Counted from the first letter of the stretch, positions 10,764-21,758 are shown. The stretch is DNA of 34,076 nucleotides from Zygnema cylindricum (GCA_037447655.1 JBBHKE010000900.1:1-34076); one strand, 5' to 3'. The notes: a model not told the origin generated them from the letters alone. Program-made: numbers and translations.

Positions 10764-10968
10764 TCCAACTCTGAGACCTTCATAGGTCCTCAGAGTAGGC
10801 AGCTCACAAGAAGCCTCTAGAATAACCTTGGCCCCTTTGTGTTCAGCAAGATCAACTACCAGCCAGGCAAACAAAAACTCTGACCAGCTTCACCTGTGTT
10901 AAAACTAGACTCCCTTGAGTTGATTAAAATATAATCTCTGAATTTGCTCCCCTGAGAAGTAAGTTATA
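10764..10968 (-). mobile_element. Truncated 5' LTR of D
   Basis: About 205 bases matching the 3' end of the family LTR (compare 11027-11230), with the terminal CA mutated. It breaks off around TTATAA and continues as internal sequence of element B, a deletion junction with short homology. Confidence 0.7.
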
Positions 10969-11026
10969 AAGTTTGAGTTTTTCATTACTTAAAGCAAGCC
11001 TGAACATTCCTTGGCTACCTTTCTCA
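10969..11026 (-). pseudogene. Short left remnant of element B pol
   Basis: About 58 bases matching the protease/integrase boundary (MFRLILSNE region) of C at 14930-14990. It is the downstream continuation of element B, separated from 17477-18930 by the insertion of C. Its last five bases, TCTCA, form C's target duplication. Confidence 0.7.
11022..11026. repeat. Target site duplication of C, left
   Basis: TCTCA, identical to 17477-17481, directly flanking the two LTR termini of element C. Confidence 0.9.
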
Positions 11027-11335
11027 TGAAACTCTGAGACCTCCATAAGTCCTCAGAGTGGACAGCTTCTTAGAAGCCTCTAGGATAATCTTGACCCCTT
11101 TGTGTTTAAGCAAAAATAACTGCCACCCTGGCAGACAAAAACTCTGACCAACTTCACCCCTGTGAAGACAAGACTCCCCTGAGTCGATAGCAAAAAGAAT
11201 CTCTGAATTTGCTCCCCTGAGCAGTAAGTTATGGAGGGTCAAAGTTGACCTTTTGTACAGAAGCTCTCTGGGAGAGGGGGTCCTATCTTCTAATTTTTCT
11301 AAGTCCTATCTCTCTCACAGACTCTATCTACTGAT

Positions 11336-11410
11336 GTACGGAACCAATCAGAATTGAGTTCCGTACGCAAAAGTACAGCTGCCGGTGTACTTTATGTACG
11401 GACACTGTAC
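11336..11410. promoter_or_regulatory. GTAC cluster in C 3' LTR
   Basis: GTAC at 11336, 11363, 11373, 11387, 11396 and 11407. The arrangement recurs in the 5' LTR (one site lost to a C-to-T change near 16809) and, with different surrounding sequence, in LTRs A, B, F and H. A CCAAT motif (11344-11348) lies in the cluster. Confidence 0.5.
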
Positions 11411-11789
11411 GACATGGCCAAAATGTCGACACATGTCAAATCCGGATTCGGTGCCATAATCTCCGGAGTTTCCACAATCCAACGGAATTTTGCCACGCGT
11501 CATCCGATGTGGCGATGGCCACAAACCGCCGAAATCTTCCTCCGCGATCTCGGCGCTAATCCCGGCCGTCCGATTAAATTCGGCTTTAATCGTGGCCGTA
11601 ATAAATACATGCGCGGTATTTCTTTCATTTACGAAACAAATGCGCGGTACTGATTTATGTCCGTACCGTAAGTCGTACATTACATATTACTGGATCTATG
11701 TATCCCGTAATTAATTCTAGTTAAATGGTTTATCGCTTGTATACATAACTAAATAATTATCAAACTATATGCTTGGTAACTCTTCCGCT

Positions 11790-11866
11790 AGATGAAACGG
11801 CTAAGGCTACAGGCTACTTCGTGTCTGCCGGCCGGCAAGTACAAGGATCAAATCCTGCCGCCGGCA
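11790..11866 (+). other. tRNA-like module in C 3' LTR
   Basis: GGCTAAGGC (11799-11807) is D-arm/A-box-like. TGCCGGC (11826-11832) is perfectly complementary to GCCGGCA (11860-11866), and between them AGG/CCT enclose the loop ATCAAAT (11847-11853). TTTT follows at 11873-11876. An alternative fold pairs CCGGC-type sequences upstream as an anticodon-arm-like stem. It is antisense to gag-pol. Confidence 0.6.
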
Positions 11867-11929
11867 CATACATTTTAATTAAATATATAAACCCTAATAT
11901 AAAATTCCCGTAAACCTCAGGATAGCCAA

Positions 11930-12016
11930 GGTAGCCATGGCTCTAGCTTCCTCTCCAATTTCTCAGTGACTGCGACAAGTTTGAGAGTTAGAGAGAGAAG
12001 TTAGAGATAGACTGCC
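11930..12016. repeat. Conserved LTR hairpin (C 3' LTR)
   Basis: Arms around CTCTCCAA (11951-11958) and the TTAGAGAG/GAGAG region (11988-11998), with outer GGTAGCC and ACTGCC. One pairing base differs from the 5' LTR copy (TTAGAG here, TTGGAG there). Confidence 0.65.
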
Positions 12017-12075
12017 TCGACTTCTATATTTCTTTTCAGACCTAGAAAATACTAATAAAACCATTAGTTTCTACA

Positions 12076-12088
12076 CTCCCCTTATTTT
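12076..12088 (-). promoter_or_regulatory. Polypurine tract of C
   Basis: Minus strand AAAATAAGGGGAG, directly between the gag-pol stop codon and the 3' LTR. The same tract occurs in F at 27685-27697. Confidence 0.8.
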
Positions 12089-15000
12089 CTAGTCAATCTT
12101 TAATTTCAGACCACACTTCTCCCTGCAAAAAATTAGTTTAGGGGAAGGCACAGGTTTGGTCATCATATCTGCTACCATCTCACTATCTGGTCTGTACTCT
12201 AAACTGATTATTTTGTTTTCTACTTTCTCTCTAACAAATCTGAGTCTGATGTCCATGTGTTTGGCTTTAAAATGGTGTTTAGGATTGGCAGAAATAGCGA
12301 TTGCTGCCTGATTATCACAAAATATTTTCTGCACACCACTCTTAAGGTGACCAAGCTCACCAAGCAAAGACTTGACCCACATCAATTCTTTTACAGCAGA
12401 GCAAGAGGCCATATACTCAGCCTCCATGGTGGACTGAGCAATAACCTTTTGCTGTTTGGTACTCCAACAGCAAGCCCCATCACCCACATATAATACATAT
12501 CCAGAAGTACATCTCCTCATCGGAGCATCACCATAACTGGCATCACTCCAAGTAGTGATGTCAGTATTCTCCCCACCCAAATGCAACCATAGATCTCTAG
12601 TTCCTACCAAGTATCTAAGGACTCTCTTAGCTGCCTCCCAATCCTTCTTAGTGGGAGCATTTAGACTTCTACTCAGCACTCCTACAGCTGCAGCTAAATC
12701 CGGCCGGGTACAATTCATAAAATAGATTAGACTTCCCACTACTTGCCTGTAAGGAATAGTCTGCATGAACTTCTGTTCTTCAAGAGATAATTCCTCGTCT
12801 AAGACTATGACTCCTTCTTCCTCACTCCCCTCACTTCCCTTCTTCAATTCCATTGGAGTTGTACAACTATTAGCTTTATCCATTTGAAATTTTTCAAGCA
12901 TGTTCCCTATTGCTTCCTTTTGAGTCAATCTTATAATTTTTCTTTTTCGGTCTCTCTCTACTTGAATTCCCAAAATATATTTTGCTTCCCCCATATCCTT
13001 CATTTCAAATCTCCCCTTAAGATCGGTTTTCAGTTTATTAATTTTTTCCATTAATTTACTTAAAACAAGCAAATCATCAACATAAATTGCAATAAATATA
13101 AAACCTTCCTCATCTTCGAAAACATAGATTGAGTGATCTGAGCTGATCCGAATATATCCTAGACCGGTAAGAAACTCATCAAGCTTCTTATTCCACTGTC
13201 GGGGCGCCTGTTTCAAACCATAAAGAGATTTAATCAGCCGGCATACCTTACTCTCCATTCCTTCTTCCACAAACCCTTCGGGTTGTCGCATGAAGATCTC
13301 CTCTTCTAATTCTCCATGCAAAAAGGCTGTTTTGATGTCCATCTGGTGCACTTCCATGTCTTCCGCCGCTGCTAAACTGAGAAGTATGCGGACGGAGGGA
13401 AATCTGACCACCGGGGCAAAGGTTTCTTCGTAGTCAATTCCTTCCTTTTGTGTAAATCCCTTTGCCACTAATCTGGCCTTGTAGCGCTCGATTGTGTTAT
13501 CTGGGTTCAGTTTTAGTTTGAAAACCCACTTACAACCGATTGGTTTTCGGTTAGGTGGACAGTCCACCAGCTCCCAAGTATCGGCTGCCATGATTGAAGC
13601 CATCTCCTCATTGATGGCTGTCTTCCACCGGTTTCTTTCTGGACAAGTCATCGCCTCTCGATAAGTTTGAGGTTCATCTTGATGAGATAGTTTAGTTACC
13701 TTGTTATTAACCTGTTTTTCTTGCAGTCTTTTGCTACTTCTCCTCCCTCCCTCAAAATCTGAGGCCGGAATAGATGGTTCTCGTGGATTCTTTCGAACAA
13801 ACTCGGCTTCTCCCCTATCCCTTGATTCCGAATCAATTTCCACCACGTCTTCCGCTTCGAGTAGAGTTGTCACTGGAGTTTCCACAGCCGAGTCCTTTTC
13901 GGTCTGATTTGTTCCTGCAAGAATGTCATCGTCTCTAAAACCTGGATAGTTAGGAAGCTCAAAGTCATCAGTATTTTCTGACTCAAATCTGATTTTTACT
14001 GACTTTGTATATTTGAAGGGATCCACAGACTTTCCTTCATCCATAACTACTAGATGCTTTACCAAGATTATATCTTCTCTTTTTAGATCATAAACTCTAT
14101 ATCCTTTAACATCCTCATCATATCCTAATAAGTATCCCGGTTTTCCTTTAGGATCTAGCTTCCAATTGGACCGATCAGTATCTAGACTGAATACTTGACT
14201 GCCGAAAACCTTTAAATGAGATAAGTCTGGTTTCCGGCCTGTCCATCTCTCATAAGGTGTTTGATCTTTTATAGCTGAAGTAAGAACTCTATTTTTGAGG
14301 TAATTAGCACAGTTCATTGCTTCTGCCCAAATCCTTTTTCCTATCTTCTTATCCGACAACATACTTCTAGCACTATCACTTAGTGTTCTATTTAACCTTT
14401 CAGCTACCCCATTCTGTTCGGGATTTTCTGGCACCGTCTTTTGGTGTTGAACCCCATCTTCCCTCAAAAAATCCTCAAACTGGTTAGAAGTATACTCTCC
14501 ACCATTGTCACTCCTTACTCTCTTGATTGGAGTTTCATGGAGTTTTTCGCTCCATGCTTTATATTGTCTAAAACAGTCCTCAGCCTCTGACTTGTTTTTC
14601 AAAAAATATACTCGGGAATACCGAGACCAATCATCAGTTATAGTCATCATAAATCTCTTCCCCCCCGGTGAGGGCACTCTAGCCGGTCCCCAAATATCTG
14701 TGTGTACTAGATCTAGAAGTTTTTCTCCCTTGTAGGTGGCTGTTTTTGGAAAGGGTAATCTGTGTGCTTTACCTTGAGCACACCCACTACAATCACTTAT
14801 ATCATCACTCTCACTGAACTGAATCCCTTCTACCACTCCCATCTTTTTCATCTCTCTTAACTTATCTAGATTCACATGCCCAAGCCTCTTATGCCACATC
14901 ATAATATCATGAACACCAGCATAATAAAGTTTCTTCGTTTCATTACTTAAGATCAGCCTAAACATCCCATGGCTACCTTTCTCAGCAATGAAATAGACAT

Positions 15001-16447
15001 CCTCCTCAAAACTAGCAGTAAAGACTCCTTCCCTAGTGCAAGTGAAAAAACCCTTATCATCTAATACTGATGTAGAGATAAGATTTTTGTTCAGCTCCGG
15101 AATAAACAATACATCGGAGAATGTTAATATGGATGTCTTTCCTTCTACTAACACTTTCAGATCTACCGATCCTACAAGAGTAGTGGTGACTATCCTCCCA
15201 TCCCCGTACTCTATCTCTACGGTGGGAATCTTTCTTATCTTAGTGAACAGGTGTCTATCCTTACACATGTGCATTGAGGCACCTGAATCTATAATCCAGC
15301 CTGCTTCACCTTTCAATCCACCGTAAGCACATTTCTGCCTTCATGGAATTTCAACCTCAGTTTTCGCCTCCAACTCCTCATCCAAAAGGAGCTCATCGTC
15401 CTCGTCCTCGGATTCCGCCTCAAGTACTTGTGTGACAAGGGCCTTTTTCTTTCCTCTCGGGGTACCACCGGTCTGCCCCTCCTTTAACCGAAGCTCGGTT
15501 AGCTTGGTGCACTCTGCCATATAGTGCCCCGGTTTTTTACAAAAATGACATAAACCTTTGGGAGCCCTTGGTTCGAACTCGCCAACCTGTTTTTTCTGCT
15601 CCCTACCCCCATAGTTTCCGACTGGTTTCCGGGAATCCTTGTTCCTCCAATCGGTCGCTGTTGCCAAGGCTTGGCCACTCTTTCCTCCTCTTCGGATCTC
15701 AATCATATTCTCTCGAACGAGAATCATCCCTACCACTGAGTTCCATATCCACCTTGAGTCTGGCAAGTCCTGCACACGGTTGACTATGTTCTCGAACTCA
15801 TCAGGTAACTTCATTAGTAAACAGTTAACTTTTTCTTTTTCACTAAAAACTTTACCCGCACTCTCTAGCTCCATGAAGAGTGTAGCAAGCTCATTGCAAA
15901 AATCCAACATATTTCCCCCTTTGTATACATACTCCTTAACTTTCTGATCAGCCAACTGTTTTTGCTGAATCGTACCACTTCGGTACATTTCTATGAGAGC
16001 CATCCAAAGATCGGATGCCCTCTCTACCTGCAAATGAGGACATGCAAGTCCTTGAGTGAGATGGCGTAGGATGAAGTGTTTTGCCGCCATATTGTTAAAG
16101 TCCCAGGTTTCAATATCATTCTCCTCGTTCCTCGGAATAGGCGACATGAATGCTAAACCAGTTGCTATTGGTGTGGTCGCCTCCTTCTCCTTTCCTTTGT
16201 CCACCACCTCTCCTTCCTTTGTTTCCTCCGTTGAAGGTGAATCCTCTTTCCTGGTGAATCTGCTTCCTTTAAACCCTGGAGGAATTCCAAGACTTGATGG
16301 ACGCCCCAATCGTCCACTCACTATCCCCCAAAACCTTTTTTCGCATAGAGCTCCTATCATCATACTTTCCCAGTATATGAAGCCAGTTCCATTAAAGATT
16401 GGTACCCTAGAGGGTGGGCCCATAACCTGAAACTCTGAGACCTCCAT
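12089..16447 (-). CDS. Gag-Pol polyprotein of copia C (one internal TGA)
   Basis: A single frame of 1452 codons ending TAG at 12091-12089. Gag has a CCHC zinc knuckle (CHFCKKPGHYMAEC, residues 300-313). Protease has DSGAS with Asp 387. Integrase has zinc ligands H519, H524, C553, C556 and catalytic D584, D647, E683. Reverse transcriptase has Asp 1037 and YVDD at 1122-1125. RNase H has D1302, E1342, D1378, D1427. All expected catalytic residues are present. A TGA at residue 369 (15343-15341), after EVEIP, interrupts the frame where element B has CGA (Arg), consistent with a C-to-T change. It lies just after gag, so read-through cannot be excluded, though a simple nonsense mutation is likelier. 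The first ATG (16447) is inside the 5' LTR, and a second in-frame ATG lies in the primer-binding site. Confidence 0.93.
16413..16427 (-). promoter_or_regulatory. Primer-binding site of C (tRNA-iMet anticodon arm)
   Basis: The plus strand reads GGTGGGCCCATAACC, which equals the anticodon arm of plant initiator tRNA-Met as I recall it. The element RNA is therefore complementary to the middle of the tRNA, the half-tRNA priming known from Drosophila copia and yeast Ty5. There is no spacer to the LTR. The same 15 bases are codons of gag (VMGPP). Confidence 0.8.
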
Positions 16448-17190
16448 AAGTCCTCAGAGTGGACAGCTTCCAAGAAGCCTCTAGGATAATCCTGACCCCT
16501 TTGTGTTTAAGCAAAAATAACTGCCACCCTGGCAGACAAAAACTCTGACCAACTTCACCCCTGTGAAGACAAGACTCCCCTGAGTCGATAGCAAAAAGAA
16601 TCTCTGAATTTGCTCCCCTGAGCAGTAAGTTATGGAGGGTCAAAGTTGACCTTTTGTACAGAAGCTCTCTGGGAGAGGGGGTCCTATCTTCTAATTTTTC
16701 TAAGTCCTATCTCTCTCACAGACTCTATCTACTGATGTACGGAACCAATCAGAATTGAGTTCCGTACGCAAAAGTACAGTTGCCGGTGTACTTTATGTAC
16801 GGACACTGTATGACATGGCCAAAATGTCGACACATGTCAAATCCGGATTCGGTGCCATAATCTCCGGAGTTTCCACAATCCAACGGAATTTTGCCACGCG
16901 TCATCCGATGTGGCGATGGCCACAAACAGCCGAAATCTTCCTCCGCGATCTCGGCGCTAATCCCGGCCGTCCGATTAAATTCGGCTTTAATCGTGGCCGT
17001 AATAAATACATGCGCGGTATTTGTTTCATTTACGAAACAAATGCGCGGTACTGATTTATGTCCGTACCGTAAGTCGTACATTACATATTACTGGATCTAT
17101 GTATCCCGTAATTAATTCTAGTTAAATGGTTTATCGCTTGTATACATAACTAAATAATTATCAAACTATATGCTTGGTAACTCTTCCGCT

Positions 17191-17267
17191 AGATGAAACG
17201 GTTAAGGCTACCGGCTACTTCGTGTCTGCCGGCCGGCAAGTACAAGGATCAAATCCTGCCGCCGGCA
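17191..17267 (+). other. tRNA-like module in C 5' LTR
   Basis: Same as the 3' LTR copy, with GGTTAAGGC in place of GGCTAAGGC, closer to a canonical D arm. TGCCGGC at 17227-17233 pairs with GCCGGCA at 17261-17267. TTTT follows at 17274-17277. Confidence 0.6.
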
Positions 17268-17330
17268 CATACATTTTAATTAAATATATAAACCCTAATA
17301 TAAAATTCCCGTAAACCTCAGGATAGCCAA

Positions 17331-17417
17331 GGTAGCCATGGCTCTAGCTTCCTCTCCAATTTCTCAGTGACTGCGACAAGTTTGAGAGTTGGAGAGAGAA
17401 GTTAGAGATAGACTGCC
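17331..17417. repeat. Conserved LTR hairpin (C 5' LTR)
   Basis: As at 11930-12016, with GTTGGAGAG in the right arm pairing to CTCTCCAA in the left arm. Confidence 0.7.
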
Positions 17418-17476
17418 TCGACTTCTATATTTCTTTTCAGACCTAGAAAATACTAATAAAACCATTAGTTTCTACA

Positions 17477-17481
17477 TCTCA
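17477..17481. repeat. Target site duplication of C, right
   Basis: TCTCA, identical to 11022-11026. Confidence 0.9.
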
Positions 17482-18930
17482 GCAGTGAAATACACATCTT
17501 CCTCAAAGCTAGCTGTAAAGACTCCTTTTCTGGTGCTAGTTTCAAATCCTTTATCATCTAATACAGACGTAGAGATAAGATTCTTTTTTAACTCCGGAAT
17601 AAACAATACATTGGAGAACATAACTATTGAGGTTTTTCCTTCTACTACGACTTACAGATCTACCGATCCTACATAAGTAGTGGTCACTACCCTCCCATCC
17701 CCATATTCAATCTCTACTGTAGCGATCTTTCTCAGCTTAGTAAACAGATGCTTATCTTTGCACATGTGCATAGATGCACCTGAATCCACAATCCAGCCTC
17801 CTTCACCTTTCAGTCCACCGAAAGCACATTTCTGCTTTCGTGGAATTTCAACTTCTGTTTTTGCCTCCAACTCCTCATCCAAAAGAAGTTCGTCGTCCTC
17901 CTCATCGGATTCCTCCTCGAGTACCTGTGTGACAAGTGCCTTTTTCTTCCCTCGTGTTTGACCCCCGGTCTGCCCCTCCTTTATCCGAAGCTCAGTCAGT
18001 TTAGTGCATTCTGCCATGTAATGCCCGTGTTTCTTACAAAAGTGACAAAGCCCCTTTGGTCCCCTCGTTCCGGATTCATCGGATTGATTTTTCAGGTCTT
18101 CCCCTCCATGACTTCCAAGGGGTTTCCATGAATCTTTGTTTCTCCAACTTGCTCCATCCGCCAAGGCTTGTCCGTTCTTAACTCCCCTTCGGATTTCGAT
18201 TGTATTTTCTCGGACGAGAATCATACTAACTACTGAATTCCATACCCACCTGGAGTCCGATAGATCTTGTACCCGGTTTACAATGTTCTCATACTCATCG
18301 GGTAGTTTCATGAGTAAACAATGTACCTTTGCCTTCTCGGTTTCTACTTTTCCGGCACACTCTAACTCCATGAAAAGTATAGCCAGCTCATTGCAGAAAT
18401 CGAGCATCTTCTCTCCTTTGTGAAAGTATCCATTGATCCTTTGGTCTGCTAGCTTGTGTTCCTGAATAATACCGCTACGGTACATCTCTATAAGCGCATC
18501 CCACAGATCGGTTGCCCTTTCCACCTGTAAATGAGGACCAGCGAGTCCTTGTGTGAGATGACAGAGGATAAAATGCTTCGCTGCCATGTTGTTATAGTCC
18601 CAAGTATCGATATCATTCTCCTCATTCCTCGGAATAGGAGACATGAAAGCAGATCCGGTTGCTATAGGTGTGGATTTCTCTTTTTCTTTCCCTTTTTCCA
18701 TCATGATGCTTTCTCTGTCTTTTGATTCCTCTAATGACGATGGATCTGGTTTCCTACCAAATCTGCTTCCTCCAAACCCTGGAGGAATAGAAGGACCGGA
18801 TGGGCGCTTCATTCGCCCACTCACAATTCCCCAAAATATTTTCTCACATAGGGCTCCCATCATCATAGTCTCTTAGTAGATGAACCCTGTCCCATTGAAT
18901 ATGGGCACCCTAGAGGGTGGGCCCATAACC
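17482..18930 (-). pseudogene. Copia B: gag and protease, interrupted by C
   Basis: Minus-strand frame closely related to C. Gag includes MMMGALCEKIFWG, MAAKHFIL, the zinc knuckle CHFCKKHGHYMAEC and the acidic ELEAKTEVEIPRKQKC linker. It reads through into protease (WIVDSGASMHMCKDKHLF) without the TGA seen in C. It is broken by a TAA at 18875-18873 early in gag (Trp in C) and by a stop after VGSVDL near 17652. The initiating ATG expected inside the LTR is TTG here. It ends where C is inserted; downstream pol is missing except about 58 bases at 10969-11026. Confidence 0.9.
18916..18930 (-). promoter_or_regulatory. Primer-binding site of B
   Basis: GGTGGGCCCATAACC on the plus strand, identical to C and directly beside the LTR terminus at 18931. 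Confidence 0.8.
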
Positions 18931-19637
18931 TGCAACTCTGAGACCTCCAAAGGTACTCAGAGTAGGCAGCTTGCTAGAAGCCTCTAGGATAACCTCAGTT
19001 CTTTAAGCTTTGTCTGAATATTGCTGACACCTTGACAGAATACAGACTGACCAGACTGCACCCCTTGGAAGGGCTGACTCCCCTGAGTCTGCCACAAAAA
19101 GAATCCTTGAATTTTCTCCCATGAGCAGTTAATTATCAATGGTCAAAGATGACCCTTTTATACAAAAGCTCTCTGAGAGAGAGGCGGCTATCTCTAATTT
19201 TCTAAGTCCTAAACCCCTCTCTAAACCCTCTCCTACTGATGTACGGAACCAATTAATTGAGTTTACAGTACAGAAAGGTACTTGGTCCGAAATACTTTCT
19301 GTACGGCCATTGTACGATATGGCCAGAAAGACGACGCCTTATATATCCGGGTTCGCCATAATATGTCTGGAGATGCCGTCATCCAATGTCATGCTGCCAC
19401 GTGTCACCCGTTGTGGTTGTGACCGAAAACCGCCAAATCGACCATTCCGCGATGACGGCTTCTTTCTCCGTCGTTAGATTAATGTCGGCCTTAATTTATA
19501 GCCGTTAAAAATACAAGTAGTACATTTCCAGTGTAATTCTATTTTTAGCTGTGTCTGTGTGATTGTGGTCCGTTTGTCAGTAAATCGAACTTCTCTTTTT
19601 CGTCATCTTTAAGTAGCTATCGTACCCTATATACTTC

Positions 19638-19721
19638 AGCACTGGTCTTAGACTACAGGGTAAGACTAACGACTACTTTGACGGATGGTAGGTACCAGGA
19701 TCTAATCCTGGGTCCGTCAAT
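19638..19721 (+). other. tRNA-like module in LTR B
   Basis: Same as 215-298 apart from one G-to-A change upstream. T-arm loop ATCTAAT, acceptor-like TTGACGGA/TCCGTCAA, T4 at 19724-19727. Confidence 0.6.
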
Positions 19722-19773
19722 CCTTTTGGTAAGTTTACCAAGGATCTGCCTTTTGAACTCTAGAAGGAGCATA

Positions 19774-19859
19774 GGCAGCCATGGCTCTAGCTTCCTCTCC
19801 AGCCTTTAGTGACTACGACAAGTATGGGGGCTAGAGAGAGAAGCTAGAAGCAGGCTGCC
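19774..19859. repeat. Conserved LTR hairpin (B)
   Basis: Same as 351-436, with one C-to-T change in the loop-proximal region. Confidence 0.75.
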
Positions 19860-19923
19860 TCTGCTTTTTCCTGCTCTTATTTAAATCTTTTAACTAACCT
19901 AGAAAATACCTTTTATTTCAACA

Positions 19924-20362
19924 AGGGGGAGCAACTATAGCTCAAGAACTGACACGCGACAGCGGAACAGCCATAGTGTACTATGGCCGTACAAAAAGTA
20001 CAGATGTACTTGTACCTTGTTGTACTTTACATTCATTTGATTGGTTAGGGTACACTAGTAGAGGGTTTAAAGAGGGAGCTTAGGACTTAGGATAAATTAA
20101 GGTAGTCGCCTCTCTCCCACAGTGCTTTTGTATTTATAGACCATCTTTTGGCCGTCCATAACTTAATGCTGAGGTGAGCAATTCAGTGATTCTTTTTGCT
20201 GCAGACCCAGGTGAGTCCACGCTACACAGGGGTTTAGTCGGTCGGAGTTTTTGATTCCCATGGTGGCACTTATTTATTGCCAAAGTCAAAAATGCAAATA
20301 TTATCCTAGATGCTTCACATAAGTTGGACATTCTGTGGACCAATGGAGGTCACAAAATTACA
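19924..20362 (+). mobile_element. Copia LTR fragment H, right copy
   Basis: Identical by eye to 501-939, including the GTAC cluster (19978-20053). Confidence 0.7.
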
Positions 20363-21758
20363 AAAGTCTCCTCATAATCTATCCCCTCTTTTTGAGTGAA
20401 CCCATTTGCTACCAACCGAGCCTTATATCTTTGAATGGTATTATCTGGGTTCAGTTTTAGTTTAAACACCCATTTGGACCCAATTGGTTTTTTGTCCGGA
20501 GGACAGTCCACCAGTTCCTAAGTATTTGCTTCTATGATGGAAGCCATCTCATCATTTATACCTCTAACCCATCTGTCTTTCTCCCGATTTTTCATTGCCT
20601 CCGAGTATGACTGAGGCTCATCAGGGTGAGACAGCTTAGTAATCTTATGAGCAGCATGTTTCTCTTGTAGCCTTTTGCGGCTTCTTTGTCCTCCCTCAAA
20701 GATTCGAAGCTAGGATGGAGGGAAGTCTCGGGTTCCTCCTCACTGTCTCATCGACTCCCTTATTCATGGATGCAAGTTCTGACTCATCCTCCCCTATCTC
20801 CTTGGAGTGCATAAGGATATGTGGAGATTCCGGTATATCTCCCCTATCTTGGATCTCCCCTGAATGTGCAATCATTTTTTCACTTATTTCCGTTCTAGGA
20901 ATTTCCGAGTCCTCCTTTTTTCGGACTCAAAATTGATTCTTATCTTCTTGGGATATTTGAAAGGATAAAATGATTTCCCTTCATCCATGACAACTAGGTG
21001 CTTTACTAGAATGATATCTTGTTTGGCTAAGTCATATACTCTATATACCTTGACATCCTCATCATATCCCACAAAAAATCTAGGTTTCCCTTTAGCATCT
21101 AGTTTCATGTTTTTTCTATCCGTGTCAAGACTGAAAACTAGACTACATAATACTTTCGAAGAGAAATATCTAGTTTCTTTCCAACCCATCTCTCATAAGG
21201 TGTCATTTTTTTTACGGCTGAGGTAAGGACTCTATTCTTAATGTAGTTAGCACACTTCATGGCTTCTGCCCAAAACCTTTTTCTTATCTTCTTGTCGGCT
21301 AACATACTACGAACACTATCTCCTAAAGTCCGTTTCAACATCTCAACTACCCAATTTTTTTCTAGATTTTTCGGTACAGTTTTATGATGCTGAACTCCTT
21401 TATCCCTTAAGTCTTCCCCAAACTGGTAAGAGGTATATTCTCCCCCATTTTCACTTGTTATTCTTTTAATGGGGGTTCCGTGCATCTTCTCACTCAAGGC
21501 TTTATATTCTTTGAAGTAAGTTGGTGTTTCAAGCTTTGTTTTTAGAAAGCAGACTCCTGAGTATCTAGACCAGTCATCAGTAATTCTCAACATAAACCTC
21601 TTCCCTCCAACCGAAGGTACATTTGCCGGTCCATAGGTATCTTTGTGGACCAGATCTAGTACTTTTGTCAAGCTCGTGTGCATTATCGGCACATTTCTAC
21701 TCCCTAGATTACCGGGGCCTCATTCCACCATGTACAGACCATAGTGTACGGGAAAGGG
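20363..21758 (-). pseudogene. Copia A integrase-RT pseudogene, right copy
   Basis: Identical by eye to 940-2335. The conceptual translations at 20884-21189 and 21138-21692 are unchanged from the left copy, including the damaged integrase catalytic site. Confidence 0.85.

Larger units (their letters stand above)
11027..12075 (-). mobile_element. 3' LTR of C
   Basis: It begins, on the minus strand, TGTAGAAACTAATGG at 12075 and ends GAGTTTCA at 11027. It contains the GTAC cluster, tRNA-like module and hairpin described separately. A 110-codon minus-strand open frame (11348-11680) and an overlapping 99-codon plus-strand frame (11354-11653) recur in the 5' LTR. Neither resembles a known protein. 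Confidence 0.9.
11027..17476 (-). mobile_element. Complete Ty1/copia retrotransposon C
   Basis: A 6450-bp element with two 1049-bp LTRs (11027-12075 and 16428-17476), each TG...CA, flanked by TCTCA duplications. On the minus strand the order is 5' LTR, 15-nt primer-binding site, one gag-pol frame, polypurine tract, 3' LTR. The integrase lies before reverse transcriptase, as in Ty1/copia. I count about 10 differences between the LTRs, around 1 percent, so the insertion is young compared with its neighbours. It is inserted in the protease/integrase region of element B. Confidence 0.95.
16428..17476 (-). mobile_element. 5' LTR of C
   Basis: 1049 bp, about 99 percent identical to the 3' LTR. Its last 20 bases (16447-16428) encode the first codons of gag. 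It carries the same hairpin (17331-17417), tRNA-like module and GTAC cluster. Confidence 0.9.
18931..19923 (-). mobile_element. 5' LTR of B
   Basis: 993 bp. On the minus strand it runs from TGTTGAAATAAAAGG (19923) to GAGTTGCA (18931). Its right half (19424-19923) is repeated at 1-500. It has a GTAC cluster (five between 19240 and 19320), a tRNA-like module and a hairpin. It appears inserted in LTR H. Confidence 0.9.

Noticed and set aside
11348-11680. 110-codon minus-strand open frame in the C LTR (also 16749-17081), overlapped by a 99-codon plus-strand frame
   Set aside because: Both are open in both LTR copies simply because the copies are nearly identical. In diverged LTRs A, B and F the frame is not kept, and neither resembles a known protein.
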